Source of the DNA: Calothrix sp. FI2-JRJ7 | Lineage (GTDB): Bacteria; Cyanobacteriota; Cyanobacteriia; Cyanobacteriales; Nostocaceae | Length of the DNA: 64,000 nucleotides | Reading direction: 5' to 3' | NCBI GenBank assembly: GCA_019359675.1 | Contig: JAHHGX010000069.1 | Location: 1-64,000 of the forward strand | Part shown: piece by piece, positions 56,950 to 64,000 of the stretch | How the letters are laid out: each line of letters begins with the position of its first letter | Numbering within the stretch: the first letter of the stretch is position 1 | Notes under the pieces: model-generated | Database searches by the model: none | The model's input: only the letters and a program-made list of their open reading frames with translations | Told to the model about the DNA's origin: nothing | Program-made: the position numbers and the translations under genes

Positions 56950-57756
56950 TTATTTGTCTGGCAAATTGTCAGGGTCAATGCCAAGGGAGCGTAAATAGTT
57001 AGATAAGCGTTCTACACGTTGACGTTCTTGTTCCGCTTGCTGATAGTATTTAAACCATTCTGGTTCTACCTGTGCGACATATATTTCTTCTTCACCCCGC
57101 TGTTTTCTTTGTTCTGCAACAAATTCCTCTGGGGTCAAATAACGATTTCCTTGCTCGTCATACAAACCAATTAACTCTTCAGTTATGGCGCCACCACCTG
57201 ATACACTTGTATATCTTCCAATTCCTAATCCTATTTCTGGCATCCAACAAGGTTCGCCACTTTGTAATTGATACGAGTTATCTATTAACTTATATACTTC
57301 AAACGGTTGATGTTGGTCGCGTTCCCAAAACTCTGGATTATAAATTACATAATAAAGAACGCCAAGTTTTGCATAGATATTGAGCTTTTCATCATATTCG
57401 CCACGTGGAATATGAGATACTAGCTCTAAAGTCAAGATAGGCGCCACCCAATTTTCTTCCCAAGTAGCATAACTGTTACGCGACTTGCCACCTTTTTTAC
57501 GCTCCACTCCCAAAGATAAAAATGCATCAGGTATAACTGGTACTGTAAAGTCTGACGCTGTTGTATGGTAAACAGCCATTTCTACACCAAAGTACCAATC
57601 CCTCCGATGTTTCCATATATATTGAAGCAAAAATAGTAGAACGTTGGGTATTAAATTGTGTTCTTCGTTATCTACAGGAGTATCGTCTGAACAAGGGAGT
57701 TCATCAGTGCTTGGTAATGCAACTCCATTAAAAAATTTGTCTGACTGCATATCCAT
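56950..57756 (-). CDS. Uma2-family (DUF820) endonuclease-fold protein
   Basis: A 268-residue protein of the larger Uma2 type: acidic start ELPCSDDTPVDNE, PDAFLSLGVERKKGGKSRNSY, PILTLELVSHIPRGEYDEKLNIYAKLGVLYYVIYNP and a C-terminal helical tail (QQAEQERQRVERL) ending GIDPDNLPDK. The core has Asp, Glu and Lys as in PD-(D/E)XK nucleases. It is a close paralog of the gene at 57838, with the same domain order, and lies 81 bases downstream of it on the same strand, so they form a tandem pair. Confidence 0.88.
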   Translation of the reverse strand: MDMQSDKFFNGVALPSTDELPCSDDTPVDNEEHNLIPNVLLFLLQYIWKHRRDWYFGVEMAVYHTTASDFTVPVIPDAFLSLGVERKKGGKSRNSYATWEENWVAPILTLELVSHIPRGEYDEKLNIYAKLGVLYYVIYNPEFWERDQHQPFEVYKLIDNSYQLQSGEPCWMPEIGLGIGRYTSVSGGGAITEELIGLYDEQGNRYLTPEEFVAEQRKQRGEEEIYVAQVEPEWFKYYQQAEQERQRVERLSNYLRSLGIDPDNLPDK

Positions 57757-57837
57757 TATAAGCGTGTGGTGTTCGATTTTTTTAGGTAATTGAAAGACAA
57801 GAAGGGCTTAGTAAAATTTCAGCCCTTATTCATCTGA

Positions 57838-58692
57838 TCAATTAGGTGGTAAATTATTAGGGTCAATGCCCAGAGAGCGTAAATATTGAATTAGCTGTTC
57901 GTTCTTTTGACGTTCTTGGTCAGCGCGCAAAGTTTCTTGCTCTCTCATTCGACGCTCTTCATTAGCGCGCAAAGTTTCTTGCTCCCTCATTCGACGTTCT
58001 TCGTCCGCACGTCGTTCTTCTCGGTCTGCACGTTGTTTTTCTCTGTCAGCGCGTTGACGTTCAATTATTGTAGTTTCGTCTCCTGTTAAATAACGTTCTC
58101 CTTGCTCGTCGTACCAAAATAAAAACTCTTCTGAAATACCATTTACCGTCATTTGGTGTCTTCCAACACCTAACCCTACTTCTGGCATCCAATAAGGTTC
58201 GCCACTTTGTAATTTATATGATTTATCTAGTAATTTATAAACTTCAAAAGGTTGATGTTTGTCGCGTTTCGAGTACTCTGGATTATAAATTAAGTAGTAA
58301 AGTACACCTAATTTCGCGTAGAGCTTAAGTTTTTTATCGTATTCACCACCTGCTTTATGCGATACCATCTCAAGTACAAAAATAGGCGCCACTCCATTTT
58401 CTTCCCAAGTGGCATAACTTCTACGTGATTTTCCACCTTTTTTACGTTCCACCCCCAAAGATAAAAATCCATCTGGTACAACAGGTATATCTGAGTCAGT
58501 TCCTGTTGTATGGTACACTGCCATGTCTACACCAAAGAACCAATCTTCTCGTTCTTTCCAGATAGATTTCAGCAAAAATAACAAAACGTTAGGCAAATAA
58601 TTTTGGTCTTCGTTGTCCACAGGTGTATCGTCGGAGCAAGGTAGATCTTCTGTGCTGGGTAACGCAAAGGCTTTGAGATGGTCTGACAACAT
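57838..58692 (-). CDS. Uma2-family (DUF820) endonuclease-fold protein with charged coiled-coil repeats
   Basis: A 284-residue paralog of the gene at 56950, with the same nuclease-like core (PDGFLSLGVERKKGGKSRRSY, PIFVLEMVSHKAGGEYDKKL). Its tail is expanded: from about residue 210 short units of the type ADREERR and REQETLRANEERRM repeat several times, predicting a highly charged coiled coil, before the conserved end LRSLGIDPNNLPPN. The DNA under the tail is visibly tandemly repeated (gcgcgcaaagtttcttgctc occurs twice near 57926 and 57966), so length probably varies among strains. Confidence 0.88.
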   Translation of the reverse strand: MLSDHLKAFALPSTEDLPCSDDTPVDNEDQNYLPNVLLFLLKSIWKEREDWFFGVDMAVYHTTGTDSDIPVVPDGFLSLGVERKKGGKSRRSYATWEENGVAPIFVLEMVSHKAGGEYDKKLKLYAKLGVLYYLIYNPEYSKRDKHQPFEVYKLLDKSYKLQSGEPYWMPEVGLGVGRHQMTVNGISEEFLFWYDEQGERYLTGDETTIIERQRADREKQRADREERRADEERRMREQETLRANEERRMREQETLRADQERQKNEQLIQYLRSLGIDPNNLPPN

Positions 58693-58782
58693 AAGTCTTT
58701 ATCTCGATTGGCGTTTAGTTATCTGATTATATACGACTATTTACGGCGCCACTAGTACCTTTGTTGTTAAAACATCACACAT

Positions 58783-58812
58783 GTAGAGACGCGATATATC
58801 GCGTCTCTACAG
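58783..58812. repeat. Perfect palindrome of the AGAGACG...CGTCTCT family
   Basis: The 30 bases from tgtagagacgcga to tcgcgtctctaca form a perfect palindrome, followed at 58813-58827 by a partial extra arm (gtatcgcgtctttac). It lies between divergent genes, upstream of the aminotransferase gene. Confidence 0.75.
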
Positions 58813-58912
58813 TATCGCGTCTTTACATTTATTGCATGTCATATTCATTGGCGCCCTTTACGCTATAAATTCAAAAATAGCTTGTTGTAACGTAATTTAC
58901 TATTTGGGCATC

Positions 58913-60061
58913 ATGACGCAAACAATATCGATTAAAACGAGTCAAAAATTAAACCTTAGCCCTTTATCAATGCCCAACCGCTTGCTGTTGGGTCCTGGTC
59001 CTTCTAACTCTCATCCAGACGTGCTTAAGGCGATGAATACTTCACCTGTTGGGCACCTTGACCCTACGTTTTTACATTTAATGGATGAGATACAATCGCT
59101 ACTTCGGTATGTGTGGCAAACTGATAACTCGATGACTATTGCTGTTAGTGGTACTGGCACTGCGGCAATGGAAGCTACTATTGCAAACTCTGTAGAACCG
59201 GGTGATGTAGTTTTAGTTGGTGTAATGGGTTATTTCGGTAATCGTCTTGTTGATATGGCAGGACGCTATGGCGCCGATGTCCGCAGTATAACAAAACCTT
59301 GGGGACAAGTTTTTAGTTTAGATGAAATTAAAGCAGCGATGGAAACCCATCGTCCCCGTATTTTAGCATTGGTTCATGCTGAAACTTCTACTGGCGCCCG
59401 TCAACCAATGGAAGGGGTCTCAGAACTGTGTGAAAAATACGGGACTTTGCTATTAATCGATACAGTTACAAGTTTGGGTGGAACTCCAATATATTTAGAT
59501 GAATGGGGTGTTGACTTAGCTTATAGCTGTAGCCAAAAAGGTCTAGGTTGCCCTCCTGGCGCCTCACCTTTTACAATGAGCCGGAAGGCAATGGAGAAAT
59601 TACTTAACCGTTCCACCAAGGTAAAAAACTGGTATCTCGATATGAACCTACTTGGTAAATATTGGGGAAGTGAGCGTGTGTATCATCATACGGCGCCTAT
59701 TAATATGTATTATGCCCTGCGGGAAGCACTAAGATTAATAGCAGAAGAAGGTATTGAAAACTGCTGGCAGCGTCATCAAAAGAACGTTGAATACTTATGG
59801 GAAAGTTTGGAAAGCATAGGTTTGAAGATGCACGTCGAAAAGCAATATCGTCTTCCTACACTTACAACAGTATGTATCCCCGAAGGAGTTGACGGAAAAG
59901 CAGTCGCGCGTAAACTACTCGATGAGCATAACGTCGAAGTTGGTGGGGGATTAGGTGAACTCGCTGGTAAAGTATGGCGAGTTGGTTTGATGGGTTACAA
60001 TAGTCGTCCCGAAAGCGTTGACAGACTAGTTAGCGTACTCAAAGAAGTCTTAAATACATAG
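58913..60061 (+). CDS. Alanine-glyoxylate / serine-pyruvate-type aminotransferase (class V)
   Basis: A 382-residue PLP enzyme. The family start LLLGPGPSNSHPDVL is followed by GTGTAAMEAT, the PLP-binding region DTVTSLGGTPI and the Schiff-base Lys209 in SCSQKGLGCPPG. It should transfer an amino group from alanine or serine to glyoxylate, which in cyanobacteria belongs to photorespiratory 2-phosphoglycolate recycling. The frame opens at 58832, but MTQTISIKTSQKLNLS at ATG 58913 fits. A palindromic terminator follows 19 bases after the stop. Confidence 0.93.
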   Translation: MTQTISIKTSQKLNLSPLSMPNRLLLGPGPSNSHPDVLKAMNTSPVGHLDPTFLHLMDEIQSLLRYVWQTDNSMTIAVSGTGTAAMEATIANSVEPGDVVLVGVMGYFGNRLVDMAGRYGADVRSITKPWGQVFSLDEIKAAMETHRPRILALVHAETSTGARQPMEGVSELCEKYGTLLLIDTVTSLGGTPIYLDEWGVDLAYSCSQKGLGCPPGASPFTMSRKAMEKLLNRSTKVKNWYLDMNLLGKYWGSERVYHHTAPINMYYALREALRLIAEEGIENCWQRHQKNVEYLWESLESIGLKMHVEKQYRLPTLTTVCIPEGVDGKAVARKLLDEHNVEVGGGLGELAGKVWRVGLMGYNSRPESVDRLVSVLKEVLNT

Positions 60062-60080
60062 CATAGGCGTACATGTGTAT

Positions 60081-60097
60081 GGTGGGCATTGCCCACC
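60081..60097. terminator. Hairpin ggtgggcattgcccacc
   Basis: Short palindrome with 7-base arms just behind the aminotransferase stop. An almost identical hairpin (ggtgggcaatgcccacc) follows the next gene at 61937-61953. The acag(a)g-rich string at 60109-60135 (accacggaggcgcagagtac) is a further repeat shared with 19800. Confidence 0.6.
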
Positions 60098-60184
60098 TTA
60101 CTTATTTTTACCACGGAGGCGCAGAGTACACAGAGAATAAAGATTAAGTTGCTAACATATATCAGACACCTTTCCCTTTCCGCT

Positions 60185-61936
60185 ATGAGTCTTTGTATAA
60201 ACCCTACCTGTCCAAAACCTAATCACCCAGAAAACGATGAGAACCGCTTTTGTCAAAGTTGTGGTTCCCAGTTAGAGTTACTTGGACGCTTTCGTGTAAT
60301 GCGTCTGCTCAGTGATAAAACAGGTTTCGGGAAAGTATACGATGCTTATGAGCGGGACAAACCTATAATTATCAAGGTATTAAAAGAAGACCTTAATTAT
60401 GATGCCAAAGCTGTAGAACTCTTCAAACAAGAAGCATCAGTACTAGGAGAACTACACCATCCAGGTATTCCCGGAGTAGAAGGTTATTTTCTCTATCAAA
60501 CCAGAGAAGGTTTAGGGTTGCACTGCTTAGGGATGGAAAAAATTGATGGCCCAAACTTAGAGCAATGGTTACAGCAACAGCAAAACCGACCTATTTCTGA
60601 AGAACAAGCAGTTGCTTGGTTAAAACAATTAGCCAGTATTTTAGTATTAGTACACGGCAAACAGTATTTACACCGTGATATTAAACCATCTAATATAATG
60701 ATTCGCCCGAATGGGCAACTAGTATTAATCGACTTTGGTACAGCAAGAGCATTAACAAACAGTTATATCGCAAAAGTTAGTAGTGGTTCAGGTAGTCAGA
60801 CATCTATTTCCTCTGGTGGTTACAGCGCACCCGAACAAATGTATGGAAAAGCTGTAACACAGTCTGACTTTTACGCATTAGGACGCACCTTTGTATTTTT
60901 ACTCACGGGTAAGCATCCTGATACTATGTACGATGCTTATAATAATGAATTACAATGGCGCCCACATACCAAGAATATCTCACCAGCATTACTCAATCTC
61001 ATCGATTGGCTAATGGCACACGAAATAAATAACCGTCCTAAAACTGCTGAGGAAATTTTACAGCGTTTAAGTCAATTCGACCAATACCCCAATGCAAGTA
61101 GTGCAGCAACCGTTAACGTTGTAGGTGCTGTAGTTAATCCAAAAACAGAAATCTTATCATCACCTCATACTACCACTCTACCACCACAACCCGTATGCCC
61201 ACCCGAAGAAGAAAAGCGTGATAAAGTCCCTTTACTAGCATTAATTAGTGCATTGCTAGTAGTGTTAGGATTATTAGGATTTGTCGCACTAGCAACTCGT
61301 TCCGATAAATATGGTATTGGTGGCAGCTATGGACAGGCGCCGGAGCGTAAAAAAGGTGATAAAGTTACAGTAGACTACTTCCCCTATCAACAAGGTAAAG
61401 ACAGTCAAGGAAGAGTAGCCGAATTTAACGTTGCAGTATTATCCGTTGAATATAAATGGTTATTAGGCAGTAGTTTTCAAATCAAACATAACGACCAAAC
61501 AATAAATCTAGACACCTTAAAATCAAACCTTCAAGAAGAAGGAATACAACGCATCATGGAAAACCCCAGCGAAATAATCTCAGTGGGAACAGCATCATGC
61601 GAAGGTAACGTAGCAACCGAAGAAGCACGCGCATTAGAAAGAGCAAAACAAATTCAATTATTATCCAAAAAACTATTTAATAATAACCGTAACCTACAAG
61701 GATATAGACTATTAAACTTAGGACAATTCAACCGCACTGACTGCAAAAGCAACCAAGACGCAACAGCTTACCAACGTAGTATAATTATCATCGGAGTACG
61801 CAAAAAATCAGAAGATGTAATATTAGACGAAGCACTAAGAAACCGCTTAGAAGAAAAACCCTTCGCCGACTTTAAACTAGAAGACTACTCATCAGGCTCA
61901 AAAGAAAAATTCAAAACAATACCCAGCAACTTGTAA
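60185..61936 (+). CDS. Membrane Ser/Thr protein kinase with zinc ribbon and OmpA-like extracytoplasmic domain
   Basis: A 583-residue Hanks-type kinase. An N-terminal zinc ribbon (CINPTCPKP...CQSCG, residues 4-35) precedes the kinase (about 38-300): IIIKVLKED, YLHRDIKPSNIM, LIDFGTA and GYSAPEQMYG, so the catalytic residues are complete. A Pro/Thr linker and one membrane helix (about 346-370) lead to an outward domain of 200 residues: SVGTASCEG, EARALERAKQIQLLSKKLF, YQRSIIIIGVRKK, a pattern like OmpA-type peptidoglycan binders. It may sense envelope state. The frame opens at 60089, but ATG 60185 (MSLCINPTCPKP) is the usual start. The substrate is unknown. Confidence 0.92.
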   Translation: MSLCINPTCPKPNHPENDENRFCQSCGSQLELLGRFRVMRLLSDKTGFGKVYDAYERDKPIIIKVLKEDLNYDAKAVELFKQEASVLGELHHPGIPGVEGYFLYQTREGLGLHCLGMEKIDGPNLEQWLQQQQNRPISEEQAVAWLKQLASILVLVHGKQYLHRDIKPSNIMIRPNGQLVLIDFGTARALTNSYIAKVSSGSGSQTSISSGGYSAPEQMYGKAVTQSDFYALGRTFVFLLTGKHPDTMYDAYNNELQWRPHTKNISPALLNLIDWLMAHEINNRPKTAEEILQRLSQFDQYPNASSAATVNVVGAVVNPKTEILSSPHTTTLPPQPVCPPEEEKRDKVPLLALISALLVVLGLLGFVALATRSDKYGIGGSYGQAPERKKGDKVTVDYFPYQQGKDSQGRVAEFNVAVLSVEYKWLLGSSFQIKHNDQTINLDTLKSNLQEEGIQRIMENPSEIISVGTASCEGNVATEEARALERAKQIQLLSKKLFNNNRNLQGYRLLNLGQFNRTDCKSNQDATAYQRSIIIIGVRKKSEDVILDEALRNRLEEKPFADFKLEDYSSGSKEKFKTIPSNL

Positions 61937-61953
61937 GGTGGGCAATGCCCACC
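61937..61953. terminator. Hairpin ggtgggcaatgcccacc
   Basis: Palindrome immediately after the kinase stop codon (61936), paired in sequence with the one at 60081-60097. Confidence 0.6.
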
Positions 61954-61955
61954 AT

Positions 61956-62048
61956 GCCAGTTCGCAATACATAACCGCGTACTGCTACATCTAATGCCTG
62001 ACGTGTATTTTGCTCGACTAGTAAAATAGTTGTTTCTTCGTATATTAT
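61956..62048 (-). pseudogene. Fragment of a branched-chain amino acid ABC transporter ATPase (LivF-like)
   Basis: On the minus strand about 30 residues read YEETTILLVEQNTRQALDVA and RGYVLRTG, the segment after Walker B containing the H-loop region of LivF-type ATPases (which normally reads VEQN...A..RGYVLE.G). Residues on both sides are unrelated, and no Walker A or B is present. It is a deletion relic. Confidence 0.7.
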
Positions 62049-62140
62049 TTTGCTTAAGTTGTATAAAATGTGAAGGAATTGCTTAACTTGGCTTAAAACG
62101 AGTAAAATTAGTTTCGACAAAGCGTTAGCCTTCTTAGCCT

Positions 62141-64000
62141 ATGGAAGCCTCCAAACAAAGACGTAGGCGTGGTGTGATTCTTAGCCTCCAGGGATGGAAA
62201 AAACTGACTGAGGCGAAACATCAGGCTGAGATTTTGGAAAACGATGGCGCCAGGTTTACTTTAGAAGAACTAAGCGCGCGCACTCAACTAGCTCCTTTTA
62301 CTGTTTCTAAAGTGATGGCACGCTCTGAAGGAGTAGATAAGCAAACTTTAGAATGTTTTTTCAGAGCTTTTGGGCTAAATTTAACGAAAAGCGACTATGC
62401 GAAAGTAGGGAATGAGGAGAGTGAGAGTGTCTTAGCTGACTCTCCTCCACTCTCACCCCCTCAGCTTCTAACCCTTTCACGCTCATCCCCTTTTACCCTC
62501 CCTACTCCCCTTACAGACTGGGGTGAGGCGGTTGATGTTTCAATTTTTTTTGGACGTACAGAAGAAATTGCCCTTTTAGAGGATTGGATTTTTCGTGACC
62601 ACTGTCGGTTGATTGTACTTTTAGGGATGGGAGGAATTGGTAAAACTTCCCTATCTGTAAAACTAGCGCAACAAATACAAGAAGAATTCGAGTTTGTAAT
62701 TTGGCGCAGTCTCCGCAATAGTCCGAGCTTGGGAGATTTACTTGCAAACCTATGCGACTTTTTCGCCAACTGCGAACCTGTTAATTTATCAGAAAATATT
62801 GTTGAACGCAATCGCCAAGTCCTGGCACACTTACGTTCTCATCGTTGCCTAGTTGTGCTGGATAATGTCGAGTCTATTTTAGTAAGTGGTGCCGATTCGG
62901 GGCATTATCAACCGGGATATGAAGATTACGGACAATTCTTCAAGCAGATAGGAGAAACGGTTCATCAAAGTTGTGTAGTTTTAACAAGTCGGGAAAAGCC
63001 CCAGGAAATTGCTACCCTCGAAGGTGATACTCTACCAGTTCGGTCATTACAGCTACCTGGTTTGAAAGAGAACGCCGCTTTAGAATTGTTAAGAAGCAAA
63101 AACTTTTTCTATAGTTCGGATACAGAATGGAAAAATTTAATACAGCATTACGCAGGAAATCCTCTAGCTCTAAAAATTATTGCGACTACAATTCAAGATT
63201 TATTTGACGGCGATATTGCTGAATTTATTGCTCAAGGGACAAAAGTATTTGGTAGCATTTACGACTTGTTAGCAGAGCAATTCCACAGGCTTTCTGCTCT
63301 GGAGAAAGATTTGATGTACTGGTTAGCAATTAACCGAGAACCTATTACCTTAACAGAACTGCGCGCGGATTTTGTCTTGCCTATATCTTCTGTAAAGCTA
63401 TTGGAAGCTTTGGAGTCTTTGGGTAGACGAAATTTAATTGAAAAAAAATCATTTCCCCAAACTGCCGTGCAGTTTACCCTCCAGCCTGTAGTAATGGAAT
63501 ATGTTATAGGGCAGTTGGTTGAACAAGTGTCTTTGGAGATAGGGGAATGGGGACAAGAAAAAGGGGAAGGAAGTTTTTTATCTTCTAGGGTTGAAACCCG
63601 CGTGCTACCCCTGTTTAACAGCTATGCTCTAATGAAAGCTACGGCAAAAGATTATATTCGTCTTGCTCAAACTAAATTAATTCTCCAACCTGTCATTGAG
63701 CAATTACTCTTAAAACTAAGAACTAAACAAGCACTAGTAACTCGTCTGAATCAAATTTTAAACGAGTTACGATTGAAAAATACAGTAGGGGCGGATTTAC
63801 AGATATTTTGCAAATCAACGCAAAATACTTCTAAACCCACCCCGACGACAATCCAAGATTCTACATCTGAGCCAGGTTATGCAACCGGGAATATTATTAA
63901 CCTGCTGCATCAGTTGCAAACAGATTTGACTGGTTATGATTTTTCTTATCTAACTATCTGGCAAGCATATCTCCAAGACACACCTTTGAAACAAGTTGAT
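62141..64000 (+). CDS. HTH-NB-ARC signalling ATPase, 5' part (runs off the window)
   Basis: Open for 620 codons from ATG 62141 to the window edge. An N-terminal helix-turn-helix-like domain (about 1-85, TLEELSARTQLAPFTVSKVM) is followed by a Pro/Ser-rich linker and an NB-ARC ATPase: VFGR-like FFGRTEE, P-loop GMGGIGKT (162-169), LVVLDNVES, TSREKP and GNPLALKI. The winged-helix region follows (about 375-450). WD40 or TPR repeats are expected beyond 64000. Such NLR-like STAND proteins act as switches in signalling or defence. Two insert-like stretches of intergenic repeat type (near 62405-62510 and 63784-63845) are read in frame. Confidence 0.88.
   Translation, partial: MEASKQRRRRGVILSLQGWKKLTEAKHQAEILENDGARFTLEELSARTQLAPFTVSKVMARSEGVDKQTLECFFRAFGLNLTKSDYAKVGNEESESVLADSPPLSPPQLLTLSRSSPFTLPTPLTDWGEAVDVSIFFGRTEEIALLEDWIFRDHCRLIVLLGMGGIGKTSLSVKLAQQIQEEFEFVIWRSLRNSPSLGDLLANLCDFFANCEPVNLSENIVERNRQVLAHLRSHRCLVVLDNVESILVSGADSGHYQPGYEDYGQFFKQIGETVHQSCVVLTSREKPQEIATLEGDTLPVRSLQLPGLKENAALELLRSKNFFYSSDTEWKNLIQHYAGNPLALKIIATTIQDLFDGDIAEFIAQGTKVFGSIYDLLAEQFHRLSALEKDLMYWLAINREPITLTELRADFVLPISSVKLLEALESLGRRNLIEKKSFPQTAVQFTLQPVVMEYVIGQLVEQVSLEIGEWGQEKGEGSFLSSRVETRVLPLFNSYALMKATAKDYIRLAQTKLILQPVIEQLLLKLRTKQALVTRLNQILNELRLKNTVGADLQIFCKSTQNTSKPTPTTIQDSTSEPGYATGNIINLLHQLQTDLTGYDFSYLTIWQAYLQDTPLKQVD
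63784..63845. repeat. About 60-bp palindromic repeat inside the NB-ARC reading frame
   Basis: agtaggggcggatttacag at the left and cttctaaacccaccccgac at the right match the ends of the four intergenic copies. Here it is translated in frame (about 21 residues, starting VGADLQIFCKS) without a stop. Confidence 0.7.

Overview
The window looks like chromosome of a filamentous (Nostocales-like) cyanobacterium. The evidence is a DUF3110 protein, a cyanobacterial-size TamB, Rcp1-type response regulators with phytochrome-class histidine kinases, an SLH-domain envelope protein, a surE/pheS neighbourhood, several Uma2 (DUF820) nucleases, WD40 and NB-ARC proteins, low GC and long intergenic regions full of palindromic repeats. 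The genus cannot be named from the sequence alone. A striking genome-wide signature is the hexamer GGCGCC: about 100 copies by hand count, in genes and spacers alike, while I noticed no HIP1 octamer GCGATCGC.

Layout. 0.5-9.5 kb: murQ with a DUF3110 gene, then a giant tamB followed by a cyclic-nucleotide-domain histidine kinase. 9.6-12.9 kb: a gene graveyard (frameshifted and truncated kinase/AAA gene, 3' end of a TPP enzyme, xanthine dehydrogenase fragment, VapC stub) around an intact KAS III-like gene and an AbrB antitoxin. 13.2-19.4 kb: a MocA-like nucleotidyltransferase and a leftward cluster of three REC-sensor kinases plus one response regulator. 20.1-25.0 kb: a pentapeptide protein coupled to a glycogen-debranching-type glucosidase, and an SLH-fasciclin envelope protein. 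25.1-37.2 kb: mostly core genes (secA, a diheme cytochrome c, a MoxR ATPase, ribF, an MBL hydrolase, surE, pheS, a short recQ, an LRV-repeat protein).

37.2-50.5 kb is accessory. A leftward, tightly coupled cassette encodes a VWA protein, a divergent protein kinase with a zinc ribbon and a large SF1 helicase, followed by a truncated small gene. Next to it are an intact MntA with a HepT that has three in-frame stops, an SDR-monooxygenase fusion and an S9 peptidase. Left of the cassette, at 37.5-38.36 kb, lie collinear diverged remnants of the same block (S9 peptidase C-terminus, HepT start, VWA start). They are best explained by a tandem duplication of about 9.6 kb that has since been mostly deleted. 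A second mntA/hepT relic lies at 50.2 kb.

50.5-64 kb: Uma2 nucleases, a secreted WD40 protein, two secreted proteins of unknown function, a coiled-coil protein with a putative PD-(D/E)XK core, a collapsed HTH...WD40 gene, an alanine-glyoxylate-type aminotransferase, a membrane Ser/Thr kinase, a LivF fragment and the 5' part of an HTH-NB-ARC gene running off the right edge. A family of roughly 60-bp palindromes (five copies) lies at or inside gene ends, and one copy is read in frame within the NB-ARC gene.
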